DNA of 49,696 nt from DATKMK01 sp035541895 (GCA_035541895.1 DATKMK010000084.1:1-49696); one strand, 5' to 3'; positions 8,445 through 17,337 are shown, counted from the first letter of the stretch. Notes: a model not told the origin generated them from the letters alone. A program made the numbers and translations.

Positions 8445-9587
8445 TCAACCCAAGCGCGGTTTCATGCGCCAGCGAATGCCAGCCAAGATCAGTCCGAACA
8501 GCGCCATGAGCGCGAAGGTTGGCACTAGGACCTCGGCGAACCCCGCCCCGCGCTCGACGATCCGTCGTGAGGCAATCTGGTACCAGCGCAGCGGGAACAG
8601 CCCGCCGAACTCGCGAATCCCGTGCGGCATCAGTTGGTAGGGAAACATCGAACCGGACAGCACGAACGACGGCAGGATGAAGAAGACCGTGATGAACACT
8701 GCCTGCGCCGAGGTGTGCGCGAGCGTCGAGATGAAGACGCCGATGGCGAGCGACGCGAGCACGAAGGGGAGGGTGACGACGATGAGTGTGAACCAACTGC
8801 CCGCAGGCCACACGCCGAAGAAAATGCCGGCACCGATTGTCGCCCCAAGCATGACCAGGTAACTCAACCCCACAAACGGGACGAGTTTGCCGAGGACGAT
8901 CTCGATCGGACGAGTCGGCAGCGCCAGCATCTGCTCGTAGGTGCCACTCTCACGCTCGGCGACCAGACCGCCGCTGGTCGCCGACAGGCAGAGGTTGGTC
9001 AGCAGCATGCCGGCCAACGCCGCCAGAAAGAATCGCTGATCCGCCAAAGTCGGGTTGAACCAAAAGCGTTGCCGCAAGTCGATCAAGCCCGGCGAGCGCA
9101 CGTGCGTCTCGGGGCGATGGTCGCTCGGGTCGGGATGCACCGCGAAGGTCGCGGCGACTTGGTTGATGTACCCGCTGACCCGGGCTGCCGTCAGGGGATC
9201 GCTGCCATCGAGCAGCACCTGAATCTGCGGTGTGCCGCGTTCGGCGTCGCGCCGGAAGCTCGTCGGAATGACCACGAAGGCGACGGCGCCGCCGCGCTGC
9301 AGCAGGGCGCGGCCCTCCTCGTAGCTGGCGACGGCTCGCGGTGGGACGAAGTAGCCGGTGGTGCGCACCTCTTCGAGCAGTCGGCGCGACAACGCGGTGC
9401 GGCTTTGGTCCAGCACCGCCCACGGCACGTTCGCCGGCTTGTTGGACAGCGCGAGCCCGAACAACAGCATCATCATCACCGGTTGCGCCAACACCGTGGC
9501 GAGCAGCGCCTGATCGTGGCGTACCACGCTGGCTTCCTTGTACGCCACGGCCGCGACGTTGGACCAAAAGTGGCGGGTGCGAGTCAT
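8445..9587 (-). CDS. ABC-2 type transporter permease (YbhR-like)
   Basis: A 380-residue integral membrane permease. One N-terminal membrane helix is followed by a periplasmic domain of about 140 residues (VLLDGSDPLTAARVSGYINQ) and then five hydrophobic segments, including the family motif RESGTYEQMLALPTRPIEI. This is the architecture of E. coli YbhR/YhiN-type ABC-2 exporters. The ATG at 9587 overlaps the stop of the preceding permease gene (ATGA), so translation is coupled; the longer frame to 9665 lies entirely inside that gene and is rejected. It is the last gene of the efflux operon and probably forms a heterodimeric channel with the neighbouring permease. Substrates of the E. coli homologue include some antibiotics and cations; the substrate here is unknown. 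Confidence 0.9.
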   Translation of the reverse strand: MTRTRHFWSNVAAVAYKEASVVRHDQALLATVLAQPVMMMLLFGLALSNKPANVPWAVLDQSRTALSRRLLEEVRTTGYFVPPRAVASYEEGRALLQRGGAVAFVVIPTSFRRDAERGTPQIQVLLDGSDPLTAARVSGYINQVAATFAVHPDPSDHRPETHVRSPGLIDLRQRFWFNPTLADQRFFLAALAGMLLTNLCLSATSGGLVAERESGTYEQMLALPTRPIEIVLGKLVPFVGLSYLVMLGATIGAGIFFGVWPAGSWFTLIVVTLPFVLASLAIGVFISTLAHTSAQAVFITVFFILPSFVLSGSMFPYQLMPHGIREFGGLFPLRWYQIASRRIVERGAGFAEVLVPTFALMALFGLILAGIRWRMKPRLG

Positions 9588-10726
9588 GATCGGGCCTCGA
9601 TCGTGCGCAACGCGAACGCCATCAGCGCGACGCCGAACAGCGCCAGCAGCAGCAGCTCGGGCCACACCGACAACGGACCTTCACCGCGCAGATAGATCGC
9701 GCGGGTGATGCGGATGTAGTGGGTGGCCGGAAAGACCTCCGCCACCCATCTGACCAGCCGCGGCATGTTGCGGATCGGGAACGCGAAGCCGCTCAATTGG
9801 ACCAGCGGGATGCTGAACAGCACACTCTTTTGCACCGCTTCGGCGGTGCTCGCCGAGGTCGCCGAAATGATGAGGCCGAGCGCGAGCGAGATGAGGACGT
9901 AGAACGACGACACCACGATGAAGAATAGCGCGCTGCCCGCTGGCCAGACGCCCAGCACGATGCCCGCGACCAGCACCATCAGCACGACATCCAGCGCGAA
10001 CACGGCGCCCAGCGGCAGCATCTTGCCCAGCAGAATTTCGACCGCGGTCGCCGGCGTCACCTGCAGTTGCTCGAAGGTACCGGTGATGCGCTCGTTGACG
10101 ATCGACACCGCGGTGATCAGCACCGTGAGGAACGACAGCACGAATCCAAACGTACCCGAGACCATGAACGGCTTGCCGTCAAGCCGTGGATTGAAGAGCG
10201 CGCGGGTGACGACCTCGACGCCCGTGCGAACCGACGCGTGAGCGGCCCGCATGCTCGCGGCCTCGTGAGCGGCGAGGTCCCTCGTCGTTGCCGCGATCAA
10301 GCCGCGCAGAAACCCCTCGGCGTTTCCCGCCAGCACCGCTTCGCCGCCATCGTAGAGCACTTGCACTTCCGGCGGCCGGCGACCGGGAACGGGCGCCCGA
10401 CGCGCGCGCTCAAAATCCGGCGGGATGACAATCGCCGCGCTGACATCGCCGTTGACCAACGCGTGCTGCATCGCTTCGCGCGTCGGGTACCGTTGCGGTT
10501 CGAACGTGCCTTTCGCTGCCAAATCGGCGATCAATTGGCGGCTCGCGGCGGTGGAATCGGCGTCGTACACGCCGAGCGCGAGATGCTGCACCTCGGTGGA
10601 CAGCACGAAACCGAACGTCAAAAGCGCCGCCAGCGGCACGGTGATCAACACGGTGACGGTAAACGGGTCGCGGAAGGTGGCGAGTACCTCGCGCCGCATC
10701 AGCGTACGCAGTCGCCGCCAACTCAT
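9584..10726 (-). CDS. ABC-2 type transporter permease (YbhS-like)
   Basis: A 380-residue permease paralogous to the following gene: N-terminal helix, extracytoplasmic domain (VQVLYDGGEAVLAGNAEGF), then a block of hydrophobic helices with RITGTFEQLQVTPATAVEI, the ABC-2 signature region. Start ATG at 10726 overlaps the stop of the upstream ATPase gene by 4 bp, and its own stop overlaps the next start by 4 bp. Gene order (HlyD, ATPases, permease S, permease R) is the same as in E. coli ybhGFSR. Inferred role: one half of the inner-membrane channel of the efflux pump. Confidence 0.9.
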   Translation of the reverse strand: MSWRRLRTLMRREVLATFRDPFTVTVLITVPLAALLTFGFVLSTEVQHLALGVYDADSTAASRQLIADLAAKGTFEPQRYPTREAMQHALVNGDVSAAIVIPPDFERARRAPVPGRRPPEVQVLYDGGEAVLAGNAEGFLRGLIAATTRDLAAHEAASMRAAHASVRTGVEVVTRALFNPRLDGKPFMVSGTFGFVLSFLTVLITAVSIVNERITGTFEQLQVTPATAVEILLGKMLPLGAVFALDVVLMVLVAGIVLGVWPAGSALFFIVVSSFYVLISLALGLIISATSASTAEAVQKSVLFSIPLVQLSGFAFPIRNMPRLVRWVAEVFPATHYIRITRAIYLRGEGPLSVWPELLLLALFGVALMAFALRTIEARS

Positions 10727-11652
10727 GCGACGACTCCCGACTCGGCGAGCACGCGGCGGAAGACGTCGCCCATCGGCGATTGCGTCACGTGGATCGTCGC
10801 GTGCGGGTAGCGGGCGGCGACGCGATCGAGGGTCGACAGCAATTCCGCGTCAAGCGTCGGCGCCGCCTTGAACACCCCGGAGTCGGTCTCCTGTGTGCCC
10901 GTACCCAGGAGCTGCAACACGTGAGCGCGGTCGGTCGGCGGGACCGCGATGTCGATTCGGTATCCCTCCGAATAGCGTTGCCGTAGAACCTCGGGCTCGG
11001 CGTTCGCGATCAACCGGCCGCCGTCGATGAAGCACACCCAATCGCAGTAGTCGGTCTCTTCGAGAAAATGGGTGGTGACGAACACGGTGACGCCGGCGTC
11101 GGATTCGTCTTGGATCAGCTCCCAAAACAAGCCGCGGCTGCGGACGTCGACGCCGGCCGTCGGCTCGTCGAGAAATAACACCCGGGGTTGATGCAGGATG
11201 GCGAGCGCAAGGCCGGCACGTTGGCGAATGCCGGCGGGCAAATCTTCCGCGTGCTCGTGCTCGGCCTCGGTCAGGCCGAATCGCTCGCGCAACGCACCCC
11301 AGCGCTGCGACAGGGTCTCGGACGACAAGCCGTTCAGCCCGGCGTAGAACTCGACGTTCTCGCGCAGCGACAGGCCTTGATAGAGGCTGACTTTCTGCCC
11401 CATGTAGCCGATGTGATCGCGCACGCGGCGCGGATTGCGGATGACATCGATCCCATCGACTTCAATGCGTCCCACGGTCGGCTGCAGCAGCCCGATGAGC
11501 ATGCGGATCGTCGTGCTCTTGCCCGAGCCGTTGGCGCCGAGAAAGGCGAAGATGGTGCCGGGTTCGACCGCGATCGACAGGTCGTTGACGGCGGTGAAAT
11601 CGCCGAAGCGCTTGGTCAGATGCTCCGCCAAAATGATCGGCGCGTTCGTCAC
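10723..11652 (-). CDS. ABC transporter ATPase, equivalent of the YbhF C-terminal half
   Basis: A 309-residue ATPase. Walker A is GANGSGKST, Walker B RVLFLDEPTAGVD, and the H-loop follows VTVFVTTH. The signature motif is degenerate, LPAGIRQR in place of LSGGQ, as in the second ATPase domain of YbhF-type proteins. The start is GTG at 11652, overlapping the upstream ATPase stop as GTGA; the 78 extra codons up to 11886 lie inside the upstream gene and are rejected. In E. coli the two ATPase domains are fused in one protein; here they are separate adjacent genes in the same N-half then C-half order. A C-terminal tail of about 90 residues follows the nucleotide-binding domain. Confidence 0.9.
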   Translation of the reverse strand: MTNAPIILAEHLTKRFGDFTAVNDLSIAVEPGTIFAFLGANGSGKSTTIRMLIGLLQPTVGRIEVDGIDVIRNPRRVRDHIGYMGQKVSLYQGLSLRENVEFYAGLNGLSSETLSQRWGALRERFGLTEAEHEHAEDLPAGIRQRAGLALAILHQPRVLFLDEPTAGVDVRSRGLFWELIQDESDAGVTVFVTTHFLEETDYCDWVCFIDGGRLIANAEPEVLRQRYSEGYRIDIAVPPTDRAHVLQLLGTGTQETDSGVFKAAPTLDAELLSTLDRVAARYPHATIHVTQSPMGDVFRRVLAESGVVA

Positions 11653-12584
11653 GTGGCGGCTCCGTGGGCGAGCGCCAACAAGGTCGACTCCATGTCGATC
11701 TCGGCGCGCTCGGCGAAGCGCACCCCGGCACCCTCGAGCCCGGTCAAGTCGCGCACGACCCGCGCCGCGCCCGGGGTGTGATCGCGGTGAACCTCGACGC
11801 GCGCGCAGCGTCCGGTCGCGCGCGCACCCGCCACGTACGCCAACTGACGCGCGGCGCGCGCGATCGTCCGCGGGTCGTCGCCCCACGCTCGATAGAGTTC
11901 GAGCGGCACGGCGGCGCGCAGCTCGGCCGGCGTACCGCTTGCGACGACGTGTCCGTTGTCGAGGTAGATGAGACGATCGCAGTTGGCGGCCTCGTCGAGG
12001 TAGGACGTGCTGATGATGACGAGCGCCGCGGTGCGCACTCGCTGCAACAGCGTCCAGATCTCACCGCGCGCGACGACGTCGACCCCGGCCGTCGGCTCAT
12101 CGAGCAGCAACAGCGGCGGCTGGGGCAGCAGCGCGTTCGCCACCGCCAGCTTCATCTTCATCCCGCCGGACAGCGCCCCGGCTGGCCGATCAACGAACGG
12201 GGCCAGCCCGGTGCGGGCGAGCAACTCGGTGGCGCGGCGGGAGAACTCGTCGCGGGCGATGCGCTGTAGCCGCGCGGTGAAGCGCAGATTCTCCATCACC
12301 GACAAGTCGCGATGCAGGCTGAACGATTGCGGCACGTAGCCAATCTGCGCCTTCAGCTCGGTGACGTCCGCGCGGAGATCGAAGCCCAGCACCGACGCCT
12401 CGTCAGCCTCGATTTCGAGCAAGCCCGCGAGCGTGCGGATCAAGGTCGTCTTGCCCGCACCGTCGGGACCGACGACGCCGACGATCTGCCGGCCGTCGAG
12501 GGCCAACGTGACGTCTGCCAGTGCCTGCCGACGGCTGAAACGCTTGGTGAGCCGTCGAAGTCGGATGGCGCTGTCGCTGGTCAT
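11649..12584 (-). CDS. ABC transporter ATPase, equivalent of the YbhF N-terminal half
   Basis: A 311-residue ATPase with Walker A GPDGAGKTT, Q-loop IGYVPQ, an intact signature LSGGMKMKLAVA, Walker B LLLLDEPTAGVD and a C-terminal accessory domain of about 100 residues. It starts with ATG at 12584, 22 bp after the HlyD-family gene, and overlaps the next ATPase by 4 bp. With that ATPase, whose signature is degenerate, it probably forms an asymmetric heterodimer with one consensus and one degenerate ATP site, as is common in heterodimeric exporters. Energises the efflux pump encoded by this operon. Confidence 0.9.
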   Translation of the reverse strand: MTSDSAIRLRRLTKRFSRRQALADVTLALDGRQIVGVVGPDGAGKTTLIRTLAGLLEIEADEASVLGFDLRADVTELKAQIGYVPQSFSLHRDLSVMENLRFTARLQRIARDEFSRRATELLARTGLAPFVDRPAGALSGGMKMKLAVANALLPQPPLLLLDEPTAGVDVVARGEIWTLLQRVRTAALVIISTSYLDEAANCDRLIYLDNGHVVASGTPAELRAAVPLELYRAWGDDPRTIARAARQLAYVAGARATGRCARVEVHRDHTPGAARVVRDLTGLEGAGVRFAERAEIDMESTLLALAHGAAT

Positions 12585-12606
12585 CGCCGATTGCCGCGGG
12601 CGGCCA

Positions 12607-13614
12607 TCACGAGTCGAGATAGACGTTGCCTTCGGTGCCGGGCTGGAGGCGCTCGACGCCTTCGAGAATGCGGACCTTGACGCGATAGACCTGCCCCATG
12701 CGATCGCTGCGGGTCTCGATCTTCTCGGGGGTGAAATTTGCCTTGTCGGCGATGAAGCTCACCTCACCCGCCACGCGCTCGCCGGGTCGACTGTCGAGTT
12801 CGAGCGCAACTCGCTGGCCGATGTGCAACCGGCCGACGTCGACCACCGGAATGTAGACTTGCACGTACTTGTCGGTGGGATCGAGCACCGACAGAATCGC
12901 CGATCCCGGCTGCGCCAACTCGCCGGGCCAGATGAATTGGGTTTGGACGACGGACGCGGCGGCCGGCGCGCGAATGACATACTTCGACAAGGTGACTTGC
13001 AACTCGCCGAGCTGGGCCATCGCCAGGTCGCGGCGTTCCTGGAGCGTCGTCAACTCGTGACGAGCGAGGGCAATGTTGCGTTCCTCGGCCTTGGCCTTTG
13101 CCAACAGCTCGTGGGCGCGGTCGAGCGCGCTGCGCGCTTGATCCCGTCTGGCGCGAATGTCGTCGAGTTGCTGAGCGGTGCTGGCGCCGGTTTTCACCAA
13201 CCCGTCCTCGCGCACCAGCGTGCGCTCCGCCAAGTCGGCAGCGGACTCGGCCTGACGCAGATCGGCGGTGCGTGCGCTCACATCGCGCTGCCAGGTGCTG
13301 CTGACCAGCTCGATGCGCTCCGTCTGTGTGTGCAGCTCGGCATCGAGCACGCTGAGTTCGGCTTGCTTCGAGTTGATGCGCGCCTGAATGTCTTGGTCGT
13401 CTAACCGGGCGACCGCTTCGCCGGGCGGCACGGGCTGCCCCTCGGCGTACGTCACCTCGAGCACCCGGGCGCTGACCTCACTGCGGAGCACTCGTTCTTC
13501 GCCCTCGACGAAGCCCGTGTAGTGCAGCGGGGCGCGGTCTCGTCGCAGGTACCACCCGCCGCCGGCCGCGGCGGCGGCAAGGAGGACGATTGGAATGAGG
13601 ATGGTGCGTTGCAT
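12607..13614 (-). CDS. HlyD-family periplasmic adaptor (YbhG-like)
   Basis: A 335-residue membrane-fusion protein: N-terminal anchor MQRTILIPIVLLAAAAAGGG, a biotinyl-lipoyl half motif (EVSARVLEVTYAEGQPVPPGEAVARLD), a long alpha-helical hairpin of about 110 residues rich in Ala, Arg, Glu and Gln, the second lipoyl half (IRAPAAASVVQTQFIWPGE) and a beta-barrel tail. Such adaptors connect the inner-membrane ABC pump to a TolC-type channel. ATG at 13614 is preferred because GAAGGTG lies 6 bases upstream; a GTG at 13623 overlapping the preceding stop is the alternative and would add three residues. The stop is 22 bp before the first ATPase gene. Confidence 0.9.
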   Translation of the reverse strand: MQRTILIPIVLLAAAAAGGGWYLRRDRAPLHYTGFVEGEERVLRSEVSARVLEVTYAEGQPVPPGEAVARLDDQDIQARINSKQAELSVLDAELHTQTERIELVSSTWQRDVSARTADLRQAESAADLAERTLVREDGLVKTGASTAQQLDDIRARRDQARSALDRAHELLAKAKAEERNIALARHELTTLQERRDLAMAQLGELQVTLSKYVIRAPAAASVVQTQFIWPGELAQPGSAILSVLDPTDKYVQVYIPVVDVGRLHIGQRVALELDSRPGERVAGEVSFIADKANFTPEKIETRSDRMGQVYRVKVRILEGVERLQPGTEGNVYLDS

Positions 13615-13619
13615 GGCGA

Positions 13620-15152
13620 TCACCTTCGATTTGTTGTCTCGGCGTTCGGCGCGGGAGTGGGGAGGGCCTCTTCGATCGGCAAGCCGATCAATTGCTGCAG
13701 CTCGGCGCGACGCGTGTGCGCTTCATACAGCGCGGTGGCCAGGATGGCGCGTTGCTGCCGCAGCAGGGCTTCGGCTTGGAGCACGTCGTCACTCTGCGCG
13801 CGTCCCACTTCGAACTGCTGCTGGCGGATCCGCAGATTCTCCTCGGCTTGGCTCACGGCGGTTTCGGCGGCGACGAGCGCGGCGAGGCGTTCCTCGGCCG
13901 CCAACTGAGTGGCGCGGATCGAAGATTCGAGGTCGCGGAGTTGCCGTTCGAGTTCGATGCGATTGCGATCCGCGGCCAGGTGCGCGTCGGCGATCTGGGC
14001 CTCGCGCCGCGTGTCGGTGCCGAGGTCCCAGGTAAAACCGGTAAAGCCCGAGCCGATGTCCTGAGGCGCGAGCAGGCGCGAACTCGAATAGTCGATCGCA
14101 GCGCCGGCGTTGAAGCGGGGGAAGCGGCTGCTTTCGAGCGAGCGCACGGTCTCCTCCAGGCGTTGCTGCTCTTCGACGAGCGACACCAGCACCGGATTGT
14201 GGGCGTAGGCGAGCTGCAACACCGTCGCGGCGGGTGGAATCTGCGGTCGCTCGCGCACGTCGACGACCTCGGTCGCGGCGTTGACATCGGCGCCGATGAG
14301 CTCATTGAGCGTCCAGCGCGTTTGCGCGATCAGCAGGTCGCGTTGGACGAGCTGCTGCTCGGCGTTTTGCAAGGCAACTTGCACGACCAGGAGATCGTTC
14401 TTGGTGACGCGACCGTTTTGAAAGCGGCTTTCGGCGACCGCCAACTGCTCGCGGTCGAGCGCGATGGTTTGTTCGGTGACTTCACGCAGCCGGAGGGCTT
14501 GTAGCAGGTCGAAGTAGGCGCGCACGACGAGCGCCTGTTGCTCGAGCGTTGTGGCCCATGAGCGAGCCAGTTCGCCGCGATAGCCCGCCTGCGCCGACGC
14601 CAGCGCGTGGCGGAGTTCGCCGGAGATGTCGAGCGGCAGTGCGAGCGTGCCGTTGACGACACCGAAGTCGGCGTCGCGGATCTTGATGTTGAAGGACGGC
14701 GATGCTCCCGGAGGCAATTGGCCGGCAAACGCGCTCGGCAATTGCGCGTGGGTGGTCTGCGAGTCGGAGTACCAGGTGTAGCGGCCGCTGCCGATGGTGC
14801 TGGGCAACAAGCGGCCGCGCACGTCGGCGACGCGTTCGCGCGCGCTGGCTACCTGGTTCGCGGCTTCTGCGATGCGGCGATTGCCCTTGGCGGCGAGTTG
14901 CAGCGCGGTGGGCAGATCGAGCGGACCACTCGCGGTGGGTGGCGGCGCCTCAGGCAATGGCGCAGGCGGCTGGCCGAAGTCGACGCCGGCGTTGCTGGCG
15001 CGCTGCGCGAGTTCGCGCTGGCGTTGCGCGGTGGTCCAGCCGCCGTCGCCTTCGGGTCGCATGAGCCGCGCCGGCGAGCACGCGTAGATGCCGCAGCACA
15101 CGGCGATCAGGACGTGACGGGCGACGTGGCGTCGCGAGTGCTCAGCGAGCAT
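13620..15152 (-). CDS. TolC-family outer-membrane efflux lipoprotein
   Basis: A 510-residue outer-membrane factor. The N-terminus has a hydrophobic signal ending in IYAC, a likely lipobox, then a Pro-rich stretch and two repeated TolC/OEP units with long coiled coils: NRRIAEAANQVASARERVADVRG and VREAN-like helices further on, ending in LRIRQQQFEVGRAQSDDVLQAEALLRQQR. These build the trimeric barrel and periplasmic tunnel. The start at 15152 has GGAG six bases upstream and overlaps the regulator stop by 11 bp. The stop sits within the alternative start region of the HlyD gene. With adaptor, ATPases and permeases in the same operon, the genes encode a complete tripartite pump; E. coli ybhGFSR lacks a dedicated outer-membrane gene. 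Confidence 0.9.
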   Translation of the reverse strand: MLAEHSRRHVARHVLIAVCCGIYACSPARLMRPEGDGGWTTAQRQRELAQRASNAGVDFGQPPAPLPEAPPPTASGPLDLPTALQLAAKGNRRIAEAANQVASARERVADVRGRLLPSTIGSGRYTWYSDSQTTHAQLPSAFAGQLPPGASPSFNIKIRDADFGVVNGTLALPLDISGELRHALASAQAGYRGELARSWATTLEQQALVVRAYFDLLQALRLREVTEQTIALDREQLAVAESRFQNGRVTKNDLLVVQVALQNAEQQLVQRDLLIAQTRWTLNELIGADVNAATEVVDVRERPQIPPAATVLQLAYAHNPVLVSLVEEQQRLEETVRSLESSRFPRFNAGAAIDYSSSRLLAPQDIGSGFTGFTWDLGTDTRREAQIADAHLAADRNRIELERQLRDLESSIRATQLAAEERLAALVAAETAVSQAEENLRIRQQQFEVGRAQSDDVLQAEALLRQQRAILATALYEAHTRRAELQQLIGLPIEEALPTPAPNAETTNRR

Positions 15153-15816
15153 GGCGTCTCCGCGCGTGGGCGGCGACGACGCGATCGATGCCGCCGAGCG
15201 TGAACTCCGTGATGTGCGCGGCCAGTTCGCGGGCCAGCCCGCGTGGGTACGTGGTGCGCTTCATCATCTGCAGCATCGCCGGCATGGCGTAGCGGTAGAA
15301 GATCGCCTGCCCCATGAAGCTGCGGACGCAATCGGCGACCGTGTCGCGGTCGAGTCGCGGCGCCAGATGCGCGACGATCTCCGCCGTTTCCTCGACCATC
15401 GGTTGAATGAACTCGGTGACGATGACCGGCAGCGCCTCGCTTGGGTCCGCCATCTCGCGCTGCATCAGCATGCCGTGCAGGCCCGGCGGCGGCCCGATCA
15501 ACAGATCGAGCATCGCCTGGGCGCGCGCGCGCAAAAGGGCTTCGACCTCCCGCCGCGTCAGGCGGTTCAATTCAGCGGGCGGCTTGACCGCGCCGCGGCG
15601 CTGCAGCAGCGCGCGGATTTCGGCGAACTGGTCCCGCAGCACCGCGAAGTACAATTCCTTCTTCGAGCCGAAGTGGTAGTTCGCGGCGGCGAGATTGACG
15701 CCCGCCCGAGCGGCAATATCGCGTGCTGTGGTGCCGTGAAAGCCGCGCTCGGCGAACAACTGACTGGCGGCCCGCAGCACCCGGTCGCGTGTCGCGGCCG
15801 AAGTGGTGATGTCCAC
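15142..15816 (-). CDS. TetR-family repressor of the efflux operon (CecR-like)
   Basis: A 224-residue regulator. The N-terminal helix-turn-helix is typical of TetR proteins: RDRVLRAASQLFAERGFHGTTARDIAARAGVNLAAANYHFGSKKEL. The C-terminal ligand domain (LMQREMADPSEAL, SFMGQAIFYRYA) resembles the CecR/YbiH group (DUF1956). I chose GTG at 15816. A TTG at 15852 is possible, but then the coding region would contain the perfect palindrome at 15828-15843, which looks like the operator. It is the first gene of the minus-strand efflux operon, so the likely circuit is autorepression relieved by a small toxic molecule. Confidence 0.88.
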   Translation of the reverse strand: MDITTSAATRDRVLRAASQLFAERGFHGTTARDIAARAGVNLAAANYHFGSKKELYFAVLRDQFAEIRALLQRRGAVKPPAELNRLTRREVEALLRARAQAMLDLLIGPPPGLHGMLMQREMADPSEALPVIVTEFIQPMVEETAEIVAHLAPRLDRDTVADCVRSFMGQAIFYRYAMPAMLQMMKRTTYPRGLARELAAHITEFTLGGIDRVVAAHARRRHAR

Positions 15817-15827
15817 GAACGTAAGTT

Positions 15828-15843
15828 TTAAACAAGTGTTTAA
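15828..15843. promoter_or_regulatory. Perfect 16-bp palindrome, probable TetR operator
   Basis: TTAAACA-AG-TGTTTAA is a perfect inverted repeat (7-bp arms, 2-bp centre) in an A/T-rich island within GC-rich DNA. It lies 12 bases upstream of the chosen GTG start of the TetR-family gene that heads the efflux operon. Size and position match operators of autoregulated TetR repressors. Binding is inferred. Confidence 0.7.
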
Positions 15844-15885
15844 CTCAGTCAAGACCGGGTCGGCGGCGCGGCTGCGAACCAGCGG

Positions 15886-16623
15886 TCACGGGTTGAGCCA
15901 CGCGGCGAAAAACTGATTCAGGCTGCGTTGCGCGGCGCTCATCATGGATTGCATCGACACCAGCCGCGGCACGAGGCCGGGGTGGCGCACGAGCGTTGCG
16001 GCCAACGCCAGCGGCTTGACCGCGCCCGTCTGCGGATCGATGAAGGGCGTGGTGGTGTCCAAGTCGACATCCGCGGTGTCGAGAATGGCGCGCACCGACG
16101 CGAATGGAATGCTCACGGCCGCGGCGTACGCGGCGATCGCGGCGCCTTCCATGTCGACGGCGACCGCGCCGGTTTGCGCGAGAAGTGCGCGCCGATCCGC
16201 GACCGACGCGAGCATCTGGGCGCTGCAGAGGCTGGGCTGCGAGACCACCGGCACGGCGGCGCGTCGCGCGGCCGCCTCTGCCGCGGCGCGCGTGCCGGCG
16301 TCGGTTGGGTAGCGATGCCCGGTTGTACGATCGATGAGTTCGCTCGCGATCACCAGCTCCCCGGCGGTCAGTTGGGGCGCGAGCGCTCCCGCACAGCCGG
16401 TCGACATCAGGAGATCAAAACGGCCGGCGTCGAGCGCGAGGCGTGCCGCGTGATCGGCGCGCTCCATCCCCATGCCGGTCTTGATGAGCCAGATCTCGGC
16501 ACGCCGCGCTTGCCCCTGCCACAACGTCAATGTGCCCAGTCGGCGCTTGCTCACGTGGCGTAAGAATCGCAGCGGGGGCTGACACTCCCAGCGCAGCGCG
16601 GCGAAGATCGCAATGCGGTCCAT
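15886..16623 (-). CDS. Nucleoside phosphorylase/MTAN superfamily protein, HpnG-like
   Basis: A 245-residue cytosolic enzyme of the PNP/UDP phosphorylase family. Visible landmarks are IKTGMGMERAD near residue 50, STGCAGALAPQLTAGELVIASELID (phosphate and purine pocket) and VDMEGAAIAAYA, the hallmark ribose-binding Met-Glu motif. Length and the C-terminal arrangement resemble hopanoid-associated phosphorylase HpnG, which releases adenine from adenosylhopane, but methylthioadenosine/S-adenosylhomocysteine nucleosidase activity is equally possible. No other hopanoid gene is visible in the window. It lies 70 bp upstream of the TetR gene on the same strand; the regulator appears to have its own operator between them. 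Confidence 0.82.
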   Translation of the reverse strand: MDRIAIFAALRWECQPPLRFLRHVSKRRLGTLTLWQGQARRAEIWLIKTGMGMERADHAARLALDAGRFDLLMSTGCAGALAPQLTAGELVIASELIDRTTGHRYPTDAGTRAAAEAAARRAAVPVVSQPSLCSAQMLASVADRRALLAQTGAVAVDMEGAAIAAYAAAVSIPFASVRAILDTADVDLDTTTPFIDPQTGAVKPLALAATLVRHPGLVPRLVSMQSMMSAAQRSLNQFFAAWLNP

Positions 16624-16760
16624 TGCTGCATCCTACGAAGACCCGGCGCGTGCGGCAACGCGGGCGGTTGCTTCTCCCCCACCGTCGACGCGGGCGGTCG
16701 GCCAACCTTGCGCCGGCATGCCGGCCATGTTACTCGGAATGCACTCGTCTCACCGGGTAC

Positions 16761-16834
16761 GCGCCCTTAGCTCAGTTGGATAGAGCGTCTGACTACGAAT
16801 CAGAAGGTCGGCTGTTCAAATCAGCCAGGGCGCG
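16761..16834 (+). tRNA. tRNA-Arg (anticodon ACG)
   Basis: The cloverleaf can be read directly: acceptor GCGCCCT pairs with AGGGCGC, D arm GCTC/GAGC, anticodon stem TCTGA/TCAGA around the loop CTACGAA (anticodon ACG), T arm GGCTG-TTCAAAT-CAGCC, discriminator G. CCA is not encoded. It reads CGN arginine codons, with A34 normally deaminated to inosine. Confidence 0.96.
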
Positions 16835-17337
16835 CTCTTCCCTGAATTGGTTCAGGGGACAAGCCGGCGGCGTCAGTTGCTCCGGCCGGGAGGCCCGGCG
16901 ACCGCTTGCTACTTCACCGGGTCGGAAAATTCGGAGATGCGAAGCTGGCTCTGCGAGCGCTGGTTCCAAAGTGGCTTGTGGTCGGCCGGCAATCGAGGCG
17001 ATGAACGACTGAGTTCCGCCGCGCTGTCCACTTCGCGGGAGTTTTCGTGGCGGCCTGTCCACATCTCTGGACAGCGTCGTTGGAGAGACATTCTTCGGTC
17101 GTAGTTCCGGCTCGTTGGCGCACTCCGTGCAGTTGCGCAACTCCGGCGGCAGACACGGACAGGTTGCTGATAGTGATTGTGTGTGAAGAAATCGTCTATT
17201 TGGAATAGCAATGCATCCACTTGATGTTGCATATTGACATTTTGACTTGTGGCATGGCATTGCGCGTCTGACTGTCAAGTCAGTCGCCGAACGGGACGGC
17301 ACGCAACCCTCACGATTCGGCGATCGGAGAGAAGAAA
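16835..17337 (+). other. Intergenic region without a supported gene
   Basis: About 500 bases between tRNA-Arg and the LamG-repeat gene. Two perfect hairpins are visible: CCCTGAA-TTGG-TTCAGGG at 16840-16857, directly after the tRNA, and CTGTCCA-CATCTC-TGGACAG at 17055-17074. Neither is followed by a T-run, so they are not clear intrinsic terminators. The segment 17160-17255 is AT-richer than its surroundings and holds TTGACA at 17234, but I see no convincing -10 box at the right distance. Open frames across this region are extensions of tRNA sequence and look spurious. A GGAGAG ribosome-binding site lies just before the ATG at 17338. Confidence 0.6.

Noticed and set aside
16712..16725. 14-bp palindrome GCCGGCATGCCGGC upstream of the tRNA as an operator
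   Set aside because: Such GC palindromes are frequent in GC-rich DNA and there is no regulator gene beside it.
16840..16857. Hairpin behind tRNA-Arg as an intrinsic terminator
   Set aside because: Stem is perfect but there is no T-run after it; it may serve in 3' processing instead.
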